Assembly: GCA_012520835.1 (NCBI GenBank)
Contig: JAAYNN010000121.1
Location: 1-20,540, forward strand
Source: Dehalococcoidales bacterium
GTDB taxonomy: Bacteria; Chloroflexota; Dehalococcoidia; Dehalococcoidales; UBA5627
DNA length: 20,540 nt
Reading direction: 5' to 3'
Shown here: positions 1 through 7,087 of the stretch, in pieces
Position numbering within the stretch: the first letter of the stretch is position 1
Layout: every line of letters begins with the position of its first letter
Translations under genes and position numbers: made by a program
The notes under the pieces: generated by a model
What the model was told of the DNA's origin: nothing
The model's input: the letters and a program-made list of their open reading frames with translations, nothing else
The model's database searches: none

Positions 1-731
1 TGGGGGCAATCCTGATCTATTTTTTCGCCGTGGTACTGGTACTGGCAGTAGTGCTGTTTGTCATCCCGCTCTCGGCGCTCAAGGTTCTATTCCGCGCATT
101 ATTTGCTTTCCTGTTTTCATGGGGCGTCTTTATTGTTCAGGTTTTCTGGATGCCGCTCATTCCCTCTATTATAATTGCGCTGGCAGTGGGCACTTTATGG
201 TTCTTCATGCCACGCATCTGGCTGCATAATATAATCATGATACTCACCATGGTCAGCCTCGGTGCGGTCTTCGGCCGCCTCGTATCACCCTGGACAGCCA
301 TGATACTGCTCCTAGTAATTGCGGTATATGACTTTTTAGCCGTCCGCTTCGGCTTTATGACATGGATGGCAAAAAAGATGGAATCGTCAGACAGTTTACC
401 GGCCTTCGTAATTCCCGCCAGTATAGATGGATGGAAAACCAGCTTGAAAAGCCCTAAAAATGCAGCAGTGCCAAGTATAGAGATAGAAAATTCGCCCGAG
501 CATTTCAATCACTCGATACTGGGTGGCGGCGATATCGGTTTCCCGCTGCTTTTAACATCAGCCGTCTATTTTTCCCTTGGTTTTAATTCCGCTCTGCTGG
601 TGGCGGCATTCTCACTGGCCGGACTGATCTGCGCCTACCTGATTCAATCATATATTATTAAAGGAAAGCCGATGCCGGCCTTGCCTCCCATCGCTCTTTT
701 TTCTCTTATCGGCTTGCTCGTGGTAATTTGA
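1..731 (+). CDS. Presenilin/SPP-like intramembrane aspartyl protease (A22 family), 5' partial
   Basis: The reading frame is open from the first base (first full codon at 3), so the N-terminus lies outside the window; a GTG at 30 is probably internal. Numbering from that GTG, 233 residues are visible, mostly hydrophobic helices. Three hallmarks of family A22 appear in the right order. A YD motif (Y100-D101) lies in one membrane helix, a GGGD motif (residues 165-168, catalytic D168) opens the next, and a PAL motif (216-218) precedes the last helix. A hydrophilic stretch (about 115-160) separates the two catalytic helices, as in presenilins and signal peptide peptidases. Both aspartates are present, so the enzyme should be active, cutting transmembrane helices such as leftover signal peptides (family knowledge). 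The substrate is unknown. An HtrA-type protease follows 137 bases downstream on the same strand. Confidence 0.85.
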   Translation, partial: GAILIYFFAVVLVLAVVLFVIPLSALKVLFRALFAFLFSWGVFIVQVFWMPLIPSIIIALAVGTLWFFMPRIWLHNIIMILTMVSLGAVFGRLVSPWTAMILLLVIAVYDFLAVRFGFMTWMAKKMESSDSLPAFVIPASIDGWKTSLKSPKNAAVPSIEIENSPEHFNHSILGGGDIGFPLLLTSAVYFSLGFNSALLVAAFSLAGLICAYLIQSYIIKGKPMPALPPIALFSLIGLLVVI

Positions 732-868
732 CAGCATAAAAACAGCGGAATTAATCATCACCACAATCCTGCTGCTCTATGATACAGAATAGAGATAGCT
801 ATATTTTTAGAATTATCCGTACCGTCAGGGACAATAAATAAACTGTCATTCATACAGGAGGTTGAAAT

Positions 869-1789
869 ATGAATAACAATGTCATCAAATGGTTATTCAT
901 ACCGGTTGCTATTATCATGATTATTATCACCCTAATCGGGGTATCCATACTTTCCACGCAAGACAGGCAACTGAAAGAAGCCGCAAACCAGATAGATTCC
1001 TTGGAAGAGCAATTGACTACTGCTACAGAGCAGATTGCCTCATTAAAGAATGATATCTCCTCGCTTAAATCGCTGGCAAATAGCGTGGCATCCCTGGAAG
1101 CTGCGATACATAATCTGGACGGGCAGATATCGACAGGAACAACGCTGGTTAATATTGCAGATGTCGTTAACAAGGTTAAATCCGGTGTTGTAGCCATAAA
1201 CACAACTGTTACTTACACCTTCGGCTGGGGCAGTTTTGCTTACGATTATGTTACCGAAGGAGCCGGCTCCGGCTGGATAATCAATGAAAACGGCATCGTT
1301 GTAACCAACTACCATGTCATCGAAGATGCCGACACCATCAAGGTCACGCTGAATAACGGAAATGTCTATGATGTAGATTTTTCGACTGTCTTTTACAATG
1401 AACAGGCGGATATCGCCATATTCAAAATCGATGCCAATAATCTGGCGGCTTTAAAAACCGGCAATGCCTCGACGCTGTCAGTCGGCGAATGGGTGATAGC
1501 TATGGGCAATTCGCTCGATATGGGTGTCAGCGCCAAGGAAGGAATCATCAGCCAGCTGCACGTTTCGATTACCGTTGGCGAGCAACCCCTTTATGAACTT
1601 ATCGAAACCAGCGCCGCTATCAATTCCGGCAACAGCGGCGGTGTGCTGGTAAATATCGAAGGTGAAGTGATCGGCATTACCAATGCCAAAATATCCGATG
1701 TAGGCGTAGAGGGTATGGGTTACGCCATAAATATTGACTACGCCATGACAGTAATAAACGCATTGCTGGCAGAAATGGCAGCCGCTTAA
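869..1789 (+). CDS. htrA: Membrane-anchored HtrA/DegP-like serine protease (S1C), no PDZ domain
   Basis: This 306-residue protein has an uncleaved-looking N-terminal membrane anchor (about residues 8-28), then a heptad-like coiled-coil stretch (about 32-85), then a trypsin-like domain to the end. The catalytic triad is visible: H149 in TNYHV, D181 in QADIAIF and S256 in GNSGG. The protein stops where HtrA proteins usually begin a PDZ domain, so it is a short, PDZ-less type. The likely role is degradation or regulatory cleavage of extracytoplasmic proteins at the outer face of the membrane; the coiled coil may drive oligomerisation or partner binding (inference). The start is well supported by a strong GGAGG ribosome site 7 bases before the ATG. 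It ends 17 bases before an intrinsic terminator, so it is the last gene of its transcript. Confidence 0.9.
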   Translation: MNNNVIKWLFIPVAIIMIIITLIGVSILSTQDRQLKEAANQIDSLEEQLTTATEQIASLKNDISSLKSLANSVASLEAAIHNLDGQISTGTTLVNIADVVNKVKSGVVAINTTVTYTFGWGSFAYDYVTEGAGSGWIINENGIVVTNYHVIEDADTIKVTLNNGNVYDVDFSTVFYNEQADIAIFKIDANNLAALKTGNASTLSVGEWVIAMGNSLDMGVSAKEGIISQLHVSITVGEQPLYELIETSAAINSGNSGGVLVNIEGEVIGITNAKISDVGVEGMGYAINIDYAMTVINALLAEMAAA

Positions 1790-1806
1790 ATACTTGCTCG
1801 GGGGCT

Positions 1807-1845
1807 AAAAAGAGGAGGCTGTTCGCCTCCTCTTTTTGTTTTTAT
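1807..1845 (+). terminator. Intrinsic terminator after the HtrA-like gene
   Basis: A perfect 13-base inverted repeat (arms 1807-1819 and 1825-1837) with a 5-base loop. The GAGGAGGC core is GC rich and the right arm runs into a T-rich tail (1832-1845). It sits 17 bases past the stop codon and cleanly separates the protease gene from the hydrogenase-like operon. Confidence 0.93.
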
Positions 1846-1893
1846 TAAGGATAGAAAAGCGGAAGCGATCAAATTTTCCATAGCTATCGCAGA

Positions 1894-1922
1894 TTGACAA
1901 TAAAACATGCTTAGACTAGAAT
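1894..1922 (+). promoter_or_regulatory. Sigma-70 type promoter of the hydrogenase-like operon
   Basis: TTGACA (1894-1899) is separated by exactly 17 bases from TAGAAT (1917-1922), a near-consensus housekeeping promoter with a full -35 and five of six -10 bases. Transcription would begin near 1929, giving a leader of about 100 bases before hyfB. No other comparably good promoter was noticed between the upstream terminator and hyfB. Confidence 0.72.
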
Positions 1923-1927
1923 TGTTT

Positions 1928-1941
1928 TTGACGTGTGTCAA
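1928..1941. promoter_or_regulatory. Perfect palindrome at the predicted transcription start (possible operator)
   Basis: TTGAC-GTGT-GTCAA is a perfect inverted repeat of 5-base arms around a 4-base spacer. The geometry matches CRP/FNR-family sites (FNR consensus TTGAT-N4-ATCAA), differing at the innermost base of each arm. It covers about +1 to +14 of the predicted transcript, so a bound protein would be expected to repress. The identity of the regulator is inference; no regulator gene lies in the window. Confidence 0.45.
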
Positions 1942-1975
1942 TAACATAAATCTGATTAATTATAAGGAGACCTTT

Positions 1976-2003
1976 AGAAGGGGATTCCTCATTTTCCCTT
2001 TCT
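1976..2003 (+). promoter_or_regulatory. Hairpin in the leader of the hydrogenase-like operon
   Basis: Nine-base arms (1976-1984 AGAAGGGGA and 1995-2003 TCCCTTTCT) pair fully if one G-U wobble is allowed, around a 10-base loop. A good Shine-Dalgarno-like AAGGAG (1964-1969) lies just upstream, but no start codon follows it at a usable distance, and the ATG at 2031 has no ribosome site of its own. The element may affect translation of hyfB or may be chance. Confidence 0.35.
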
Positions 2004-2030
2004 TCGGTACTGATAGATATATATAGTTTA

Positions 2031-3971
2031 ATGGAAATTCTTTTCTTGGGCGGATGCGCGCTGCTGCTATTGGCGTGTGCCTTGCCGCTGGTATCATTAT
2101 TATTCAAGCTGGGCAAAGCCAGCCACCGCATAGCTTTATTCATTACGCTGGCGGGGATATCATGCATTACAACAACCGCTTTGATTTGCTTTTTTACAGG
2201 GGCAGACTACCAGCAGCTGATTTATGCACTGACGCCTGAACTGACGTTCAGCATTCACCTCGACAAGCTGGCTGCTTTCTTTGTCGCTTTAATCGGATTT
2301 GTCGCTTTTTGCGCGGTGATTTATTCATTCAATTACATCGAGCATGGCGCCATTGAGAAAAGAAAACATGTTTTAACCGCCCTGCTGCCGCTTTTTATTC
2401 TCTCGATGATAATGGTGGTGGCTGCAGACAACATGTTCGCCCTGCTATTCTTCTGGGAGATAATGTCGATTTCTTCATTCTTCCTCGTCATGTATGATCG
2501 GGAAAAAGCGGAAACACAGAAAGCCGGCATTTTCTACTTCGTAATGACCCAGTTAAGCACCTTTTTCCTTTTTATCGCTTTCCTGCTGGTTTACCGATAT
2601 ACCGGAACCTTTGATATAGAGGCCACGGACGCCTTGCCGCAGGCGGTTAAAAGCTTTGCTTTTATCGCTCTTTTTATCGGTTTTGGCACTAAAGCCGGCC
2701 TTATCCCCTTCCATAAATGGCTTCCATATGCGCATTCGGCATCGCCATCGAATATTTCTGCACTGATGTCGGGAGTAATGCTTAAAATAGCCATTTATGG
2801 GTTATGCCGTTTTACTTTCGATGTTTTGCAGCCGGAATTGTGGTGGGGATTCGTATTGCTGGTTTTCGGAACTGTTTCGGCGGTTTTAGGGGTAATCTAT
2901 GCACTCAAGGAACATGATTTAAAGAAACTGTTGGCTTACCATAGCATCGAAAATATCGGCATTATCGTCGTCGGTTTGGGGCTGTATGTTATCTTCAATC
3001 ACTACGGACTGCAAACCCCGGCTAACCTGAGCCTGGTGGGCGCCCTGTTCCATACTTTAAACCATGCCATATTCAAAAGCCTGCTTTTTATGACTGCCGG
3101 TTCGGTGGTACAGGCAACGGGAACACGCAATATCGAAGAAATGGGCGGGCTGGTAAAAAAGATGCCGGTTACCGCTGTCCTGTTCCTTATCGGCTCCTGC
3201 GCTATCTCAGCTCTGCCTCCTTTGAATGGTTTTGCCAGTGAAATTATGATTTTTCTGTCATACCTCGGGGCATTCGAATTGGATAACCCGGTTATCGAAA
3301 TTGTCATGGTTATCGGGCTGGCTGCCTTCGCCCTGATGAGCGCACTGGCTGCCACATGTTTTGTAAAAGCCTTCGGCATCGTCTTTTTAGCTAAACCGCG
3401 GTCCAAAGAGGCCGGCAAAGCCATGGAAGCACCTCCGGGTATGCTGGTTGGCCCGGCAATACTGGCTTTAACATGTATCGTACTGGGAGTATTTTCTTTC
3501 CAGATAATCAAAGCAGTCGGCTACGAACTGCCGGTGCCTGACATGCTGCCGGTAAGCATACTGTTATTGTTGATAACAGCGATATTCGTTGGATTGCTTA
3601 AACTATTCCGCGTCCCGGTCAGAATCGGGGAAACCTGGGGTTGCGGTATACAAAAACAGACCCCGGCAATGGAATATACCGCTACCGGTTTTTCGGAACC
3701 GATCGTTACCATTTTCAAATTGATTTACCGCACTAAAAAAACCAATGAAAAAGAGTATTTCGATCCGGCTAAGAGCATTACCAAGCATACCAAAGCTAAA
3801 ATTGCCACTTTCCAATTCTTTGAAGAACGTGTATATATGCCGCTGGCTAATCTCTTTATGAAATCAGCCGCATTTATTTCAGAAAAACATAACAAAGACC
3901 TGGAAACATTTATCCTTTATGCCTTTATTACCGTCGTATTGCTGCTGGTAGCTGCGGGGTTATGGCTATGA
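2031..3971 (+). CDS. hyfB: Hydrogenase-4 subunit B-like proton-translocating antiporter subunit
   Basis: This 646-residue, strongly hydrophobic protein belongs to the NuoL/NuoM/Mrp antiporter family in its HyfB/HycC form, with a long C-terminal extension ending in one more membrane helix (about 628-646). Residues that carry protons in complex I antiporter subunits are present: E143 in FFWE, K221 in GTKAG, K252 in MLKIA, K349 in HAIFKSLLF and E404 in GFASE. The segment GCGIQ...YTATGFSEP (about 544-565) is typical of the HyfB/HycC type. It should be one of two ion-pumping modules in the membrane arm. It is the first gene of a six-gene operon and overlaps the next by 10 bases. The ATG lacks a Shine-Dalgarno; no ATG, GTG or TTG lies upstream in frame before a stop at 1953, so the start is the best available but not certain. 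Confidence 0.92.
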   Translation: MEILFLGGCALLLLACALPLVSLLFKLGKASHRIALFITLAGISCITTTALICFFTGADYQQLIYALTPELTFSIHLDKLAAFFVALIGFVAFCAVIYSFNYIEHGAIEKRKHVLTALLPLFILSMIMVVAADNMFALLFFWEIMSISSFFLVMYDREKAETQKAGIFYFVMTQLSTFFLFIAFLLVYRYTGTFDIEATDALPQAVKSFAFIALFIGFGTKAGLIPFHKWLPYAHSASPSNISALMSGVMLKIAIYGLCRFTFDVLQPELWWGFVLLVFGTVSAVLGVIYALKEHDLKKLLAYHSIENIGIIVVGLGLYVIFNHYGLQTPANLSLVGALFHTLNHAIFKSLLFMTAGSVVQATGTRNIEEMGGLVKKMPVTAVLFLIGSCAISALPPLNGFASEIMIFLSYLGAFELDNPVIEIVMVIGLAAFALMSALAATCFVKAFGIVFLAKPRSKEAGKAMEAPPGMLVGPAILALTCIVLGVFSFQIIKAVGYELPVPDMLPVSILLLLITAIFVGLLKLFRVPVRIGETWGCGIQKQTPAMEYTATGFSEPIVTIFKLIYRTKKTNEKEYFDPAKSITKHTKAKIATFQFFEERVYMPLANLFMKSAAFISEKHNKDLETFILYAFITVVLLLVAAGLWL

Positions 3972-4909
3972 ACTGGAATATGATTCTTTATATAGTTTTG
4001 AATACGGCTTTCGTATTCCTGTTTGCGCCGCTTTTGATCAGCCTGATAAAGAAGGTAAAAGCGCTCTGTCAGGGTCGCCACGGGACACCGCTGCTGCAGA
4101 CCTACTTCCAGTTATTCAAACTATTCAAGAAAGAGATAATCTATTCCGACAACTCTTCATTTATTCAACGCATCAGCCCTTATCTGAATATCGCCTTTTT
4201 ACTGGTAGCATCTATTTTTGTGCCTATTGTATTCATTCCCGCCCAGGAAAGCGGTTTCGGCAATATCATCCTGTTCCTGTACCTGATGGTATGCGCCCGC
4301 TTCTTCATGGCGCTTTCAGGCCTAGATGCCGGCAGCACCTTCGGCGGCATGGGAAGTTCGCGGGAAATGACGATTGCATCGATTATCGAACCTACCACAC
4401 TCATGGCGTGCGCCGCTATCGCTTTTATTCTGAAGACAACAGATATACCGCAGATGTTCGGGACAGTGCTTAACGGCTCGATTCTGCAATATCTGCCCCT
4501 GTTACTGGTAGCCTGTTCGCTTTTTATAATTTTGATTGTGGAGACCGCCAGGGTGCCGGTGGATAATCCGGAGACGCACCTGGAGCTGACCATGGTGCAT
4601 GAAGCCATGATACTGGAACAGTCGGGACCGAAGCTGGCATTGATGGAATTATCCTACGGCATCAAGCAGTTGATATTGATGGCTCTGCTGATAAACATCA
4701 TTTTCCCGTGGGGGCTGGCAACCGATGCTACTGTATCGGGCATACTGATATCGGTAGCCTCTTTTATAGTCAAGGCAGTCATACTGGCGGTGGCAATAGG
4801 TGTATTTGAATCATTCTTTGCCAAGATACGCTTTTTCCGCCTGCCGGATTTCTTTATTATCGCTTTTTTCCTGTCATTCGCAACTATATTGTTTGAGTTA
4901 CTGTCATGA
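3962..4909 (+). CDS. hyfC: Hydrogenase-4 subunit C-like membrane protein (NuoH/complex I subunit 1 family)
   Basis: A 315-residue protein with about eight membrane helices, matching the HyfC/HycD/EchB branch of the NuoH family. Diagnostic segments are the cytoplasmic CQGRHGTPLLQ stretch (36-46) leading into FKLFKKE (52-58), GGMGSSREM (128-136), and ETARVPVDNPETHLELT (194-210) followed by VHEAM. These loops form the junction where the membrane arm meets the catalytic pair of soluble subunits, and the conserved E135, E194, E204, E208 and E214 supply the charges thought to couple the two arms. Their conservation is notable because the soluble subunits encoded downstream lack all metal ligands. 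The gene overlaps hyfB by 10 bases and the next gene by 4 (ATGA), indicating translational coupling. Confidence 0.93.
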   Translation: MAMNWNMILYIVLNTAFVFLFAPLLISLIKKVKALCQGRHGTPLLQTYFQLFKLFKKEIIYSDNSSFIQRISPYLNIAFLLVASIFVPIVFIPAQESGFGNIILFLYLMVCARFFMALSGLDAGSTFGGMGSSREMTIASIIEPTTLMACAAIAFILKTTDIPQMFGTVLNGSILQYLPLLLVACSLFIILIVETARVPVDNPETHLELTMVHEAMILEQSGPKLALMELSYGIKQLILMALLINIIFPWGLATDATVSGILISVASFIVKAVILAVAIGVFESFFAKIRFFRLPDFFIIAFFLSFATILFELLS

Positions 4910-5583
4910 TAGATACGATTATTTTTAGCGATATTATTCACGGATTGTTCGTTCTGATACTGGGAACGGCGGCGCTGATTATTACACAGAGGTCGCTCTC
5001 CTCTCTCTTCAATATCTATGCCGTTCAATCCTTTATTCTGGCGGTTATGGCGATTGTTCTCTTTATAGAAAACGGAACTCTTAATCTGCTTTTTATCGCA
5101 CTGCTGACGCTTGCCGTGAAAACTATATTCATCCCGCTCTTTCTGCATAGAGTTTTGAAACGTATGCCTGTAAAAAGAGACCTGCAATTTTCATTCCTTT
5201 CTCCGGCAAGCTCGATTATCATTTCAACTATCCTGTTATTCGTCGTCTATTTATTCTTCACCAATATCGCCGGCGAGGTATTCAACGACAGCCTGATACT
5301 GTTAGGAGGCGTCATCGGCATTTCCCTCATCCTGATGGGGATGATGGTTATTTTCAGCCGTAAAAGGGTAATTACCAAGACGATAGGATATCTGACAATG
5401 GAAAACGGAGTGCTTTTATTCAGCCTTTTCATGGCGGAAATGCCTTTCATCATCGAGTTTTTAATCGTAATAGACCTGTTGATGATATTAGTGCTATCGG
5501 CCGTACTGGCTTTCGGTATCGACTCAAGCCTGGAAGAGTTCCATAAAAAATTAAACCGCCTGGGTATCTGGGTTGAGGATTAG
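4906..5583 (+). CDS. hyfE: Hydrogenase-4 subunit E-like membrane protein (NuoK-related)
   Basis: A 225-residue protein with six to seven predicted membrane helices and no long soluble region. It matches the HyfE family, whose C-terminal half corresponds to complex I NuoK. Within it, GYLTMENG (161-168) and E184 (FIIEFL) are the family's conserved membrane glutamates, which in complex I form part of the chain linking the redox arm to the antiporter subunits. The start overlaps the hyfC stop in an ATGA arrangement, and the stop TAG abuts the next start codon with no gap, so translation of the whole block is probably coupled. HyfE is a specific mark of the hydrogenase-4/formate hydrogenlyase-2 type rather than of Ech or Mbh complexes (family knowledge). 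Confidence 0.9.
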   Translation: MIDTIIFSDIIHGLFVLILGTAALIITQRSLSSLFNIYAVQSFILAVMAIVLFIENGTLNLLFIALLTLAVKTIFIPLFLHRVLKRMPVKRDLQFSFLSPASSIIISTILLFVVYLFFTNIAGEVFNDSLILLGGVIGISLILMGMMVIFSRKRVITKTIGYLTMENGVLLFSLFMAEMPFIIEFLIVIDLLMILVLSAVLAFGIDSSLEEFHKKLNRLGIWVED

Positions 5584-7071
5584 ATGATAGACATGACCAT
5601 ACTGGCTTACTGCATACCCGGATTATTGCTGGTGCTGACGCTGATTTTAAGCAGTCGGAACAGATTTATGGGTAATGATGCTGTTTTAAATACCTTCAGC
5701 ATCATTCATGCCTTTTATCTTCTGGGATTGACCATTTTTATCATGTTCACCGCCGACCTGCCGGTTTATTTTATGGACGGCCGCTATTTTGCTATCGACC
5801 GGCTTTCGTTATATGAAATATTGATTGCCGCCATCGTTTTCTGCCTGTCGGCAATCTACGCCAGGGGATATATACGTGACTTGTTGAATACAGGCGAGAT
5901 AGCGCGCAACAATACCGGGCTCTTTTACGGCGCTTTCAACATGTTATTCACTGTGATAGTGCTCAGTTTCCTCGCCAATAATGTTGCCCTGTACTGGATA
6001 TTCCTTGAATTGACAACCCTGTTTTCCGCTCTGCTGATTGTAATACTTAAGGCCAGAGAGAATATTACCGCCTCTTTAAAATATGTCTTTATCGCATCTT
6101 CAGCCATGCTTTTTTCCTTTGTAGGCATCATCATACTCTATGCCTTGAACCTCGACCTTGTTAACGGCGGGGTGCTGAACTGGGATACTCTTCTGGAGAT
6201 CGCTCCGTCGCTGCCGGGAACAGCTTTCGGAGTGGCATTCATACTGCTTTTTATCGGGTTCGGCGCCAAGAGCGGCCTGGTTCCTTTCCATACCTGGCTG
6301 CCAATCGCTCATTCGCGTGCCCCGTCGGTAGTCAGCGCACTGTTATCCGGCGTTCTTTTGAATATCGGCATCTACGGTATAATGCGTTTGAATGCGGTGG
6401 CAACACAGACCACTGTGGGAGATAATCTGAAAGTTTTCCTGATAGTTGCCGGCATTCTCAGTATACTCGTACCGGCTTTTTGCCTGGCTGTCAGAACCGA
6501 TACCAAGAAATTCATTGCCTTTTCCAGCATCGAACATATGGGGCTTCTGGTTTTGGGAATCGGTTTGTCATCGCCGGCGGTGCTTTTCTGGGTTCTTTTC
6601 CATAAGCTTGGACATTCGCTCTCCAAGGTACTGCTGTTCTTTTCAGCCGGCATTTTTCACCGCCAGTATGAAAGCAATAAATACTTTCAGATAAAGAATG
6701 CCTTTAAACTGCAGCCGCTGGCAAGTTGGGGGCTTATTCTGGGAAGCCTTTCGGTGCTGGGGGTGCCTTTATTCCCCATCTTCCTCTCGAAATTGAACAT
6801 CCTGATCGGTCTTGCCGATTTTTCTGTGGCGGGGCTGGTTATTGTGCTGCTACTGCTGTTTATCATCGCTTCCAGCTTCGGCTACTATTTGGTACGGGCT
6901 TTCAGCAACAGGGAAGAAGAAGCAGAGTTGAAAGCGTACAATACACCGAAAAGCATGAAATGGCCGATTGCTTTTATTTTCGTTATACTGTTGGGGCTTG
7001 GTCTATATATGCCGGGCGGGCTGGCAGATTGGCTGAATGGGATAGTCAGCGACCTCGGCTTTTTAGGATAA
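5584..7071 (+). CDS. hyfF: Hydrogenase-4 subunit F-like antiporter subunit (NuoN/NuoM family)
   Basis: A 495-residue, roughly fourteen-helix member of the antiporter-like family, and the second potential ion-pumping module of this operon. Key residues are kept: E142 in FLELTT, K229 in GAKSG (the lysine of the broken helix), K348 in GHSLSKVLLF and K403 in FLSKLN. At the position of HyfB K252 it has N260, so the two paralogues differ in the middle of the channel. A histidine pair in the connecting region (H236 and H243 around TWLPIAH) is also kept. The protein begins immediately after the hyfE stop and ends 16 bases before hyfG, so its place in the operon is clear. HyfF is normally nearest to NuoK/HyfE in the assembled arm. 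Confidence 0.92.
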   Translation: MIDMTILAYCIPGLLLVLTLILSSRNRFMGNDAVLNTFSIIHAFYLLGLTIFIMFTADLPVYFMDGRYFAIDRLSLYEILIAAIVFCLSAIYARGYIRDLLNTGEIARNNTGLFYGAFNMLFTVIVLSFLANNVALYWIFLELTTLFSALLIVILKARENITASLKYVFIASSAMLFSFVGIIILYALNLDLVNGGVLNWDTLLEIAPSLPGTAFGVAFILLFIGFGAKSGLVPFHTWLPIAHSRAPSVVSALLSGVLLNIGIYGIMRLNAVATQTTVGDNLKVFLIVAGILSILVPAFCLAVRTDTKKFIAFSSIEHMGLLVLGIGLSSPAVLFWVLFHKLGHSLSKVLLFFSAGIFHRQYESNKYFQIKNAFKLQPLASWGLILGSLSVLGVPLFPIFLSKLNILIGLADFSVAGLVIVLLLLFIIASSFGYYLVRAFSNREEEAELKAYNTPKSMKWPIAFIFVILLGLGLYMPGGLADWLNGIVSDLGFLG

Positions 7072-7087
7072 CTTTTCAGGATAAAAT

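Noticed and set aside
800..805. TATATT as a possible -10 box before the HtrA-like gene
   Set aside because: No acceptable -35 sequence lies 16-18 bases upstream, and cotranscription with the A22 protease gene is equally possible.
1864..1890. GCGAT...ATCGC inverted repeat just before the -35 box of the hydrogenase-like operon
   Set aside because: Arms of five bases separated by 17 are expected by chance at this length.
3002..3511. 169-codon open frame on the minus strand inside hyfB
   Set aside because: It lies opposite a clearly conserved gene, has no ribosome site, and its translation shows no recognisable family; it is a shadow frame.
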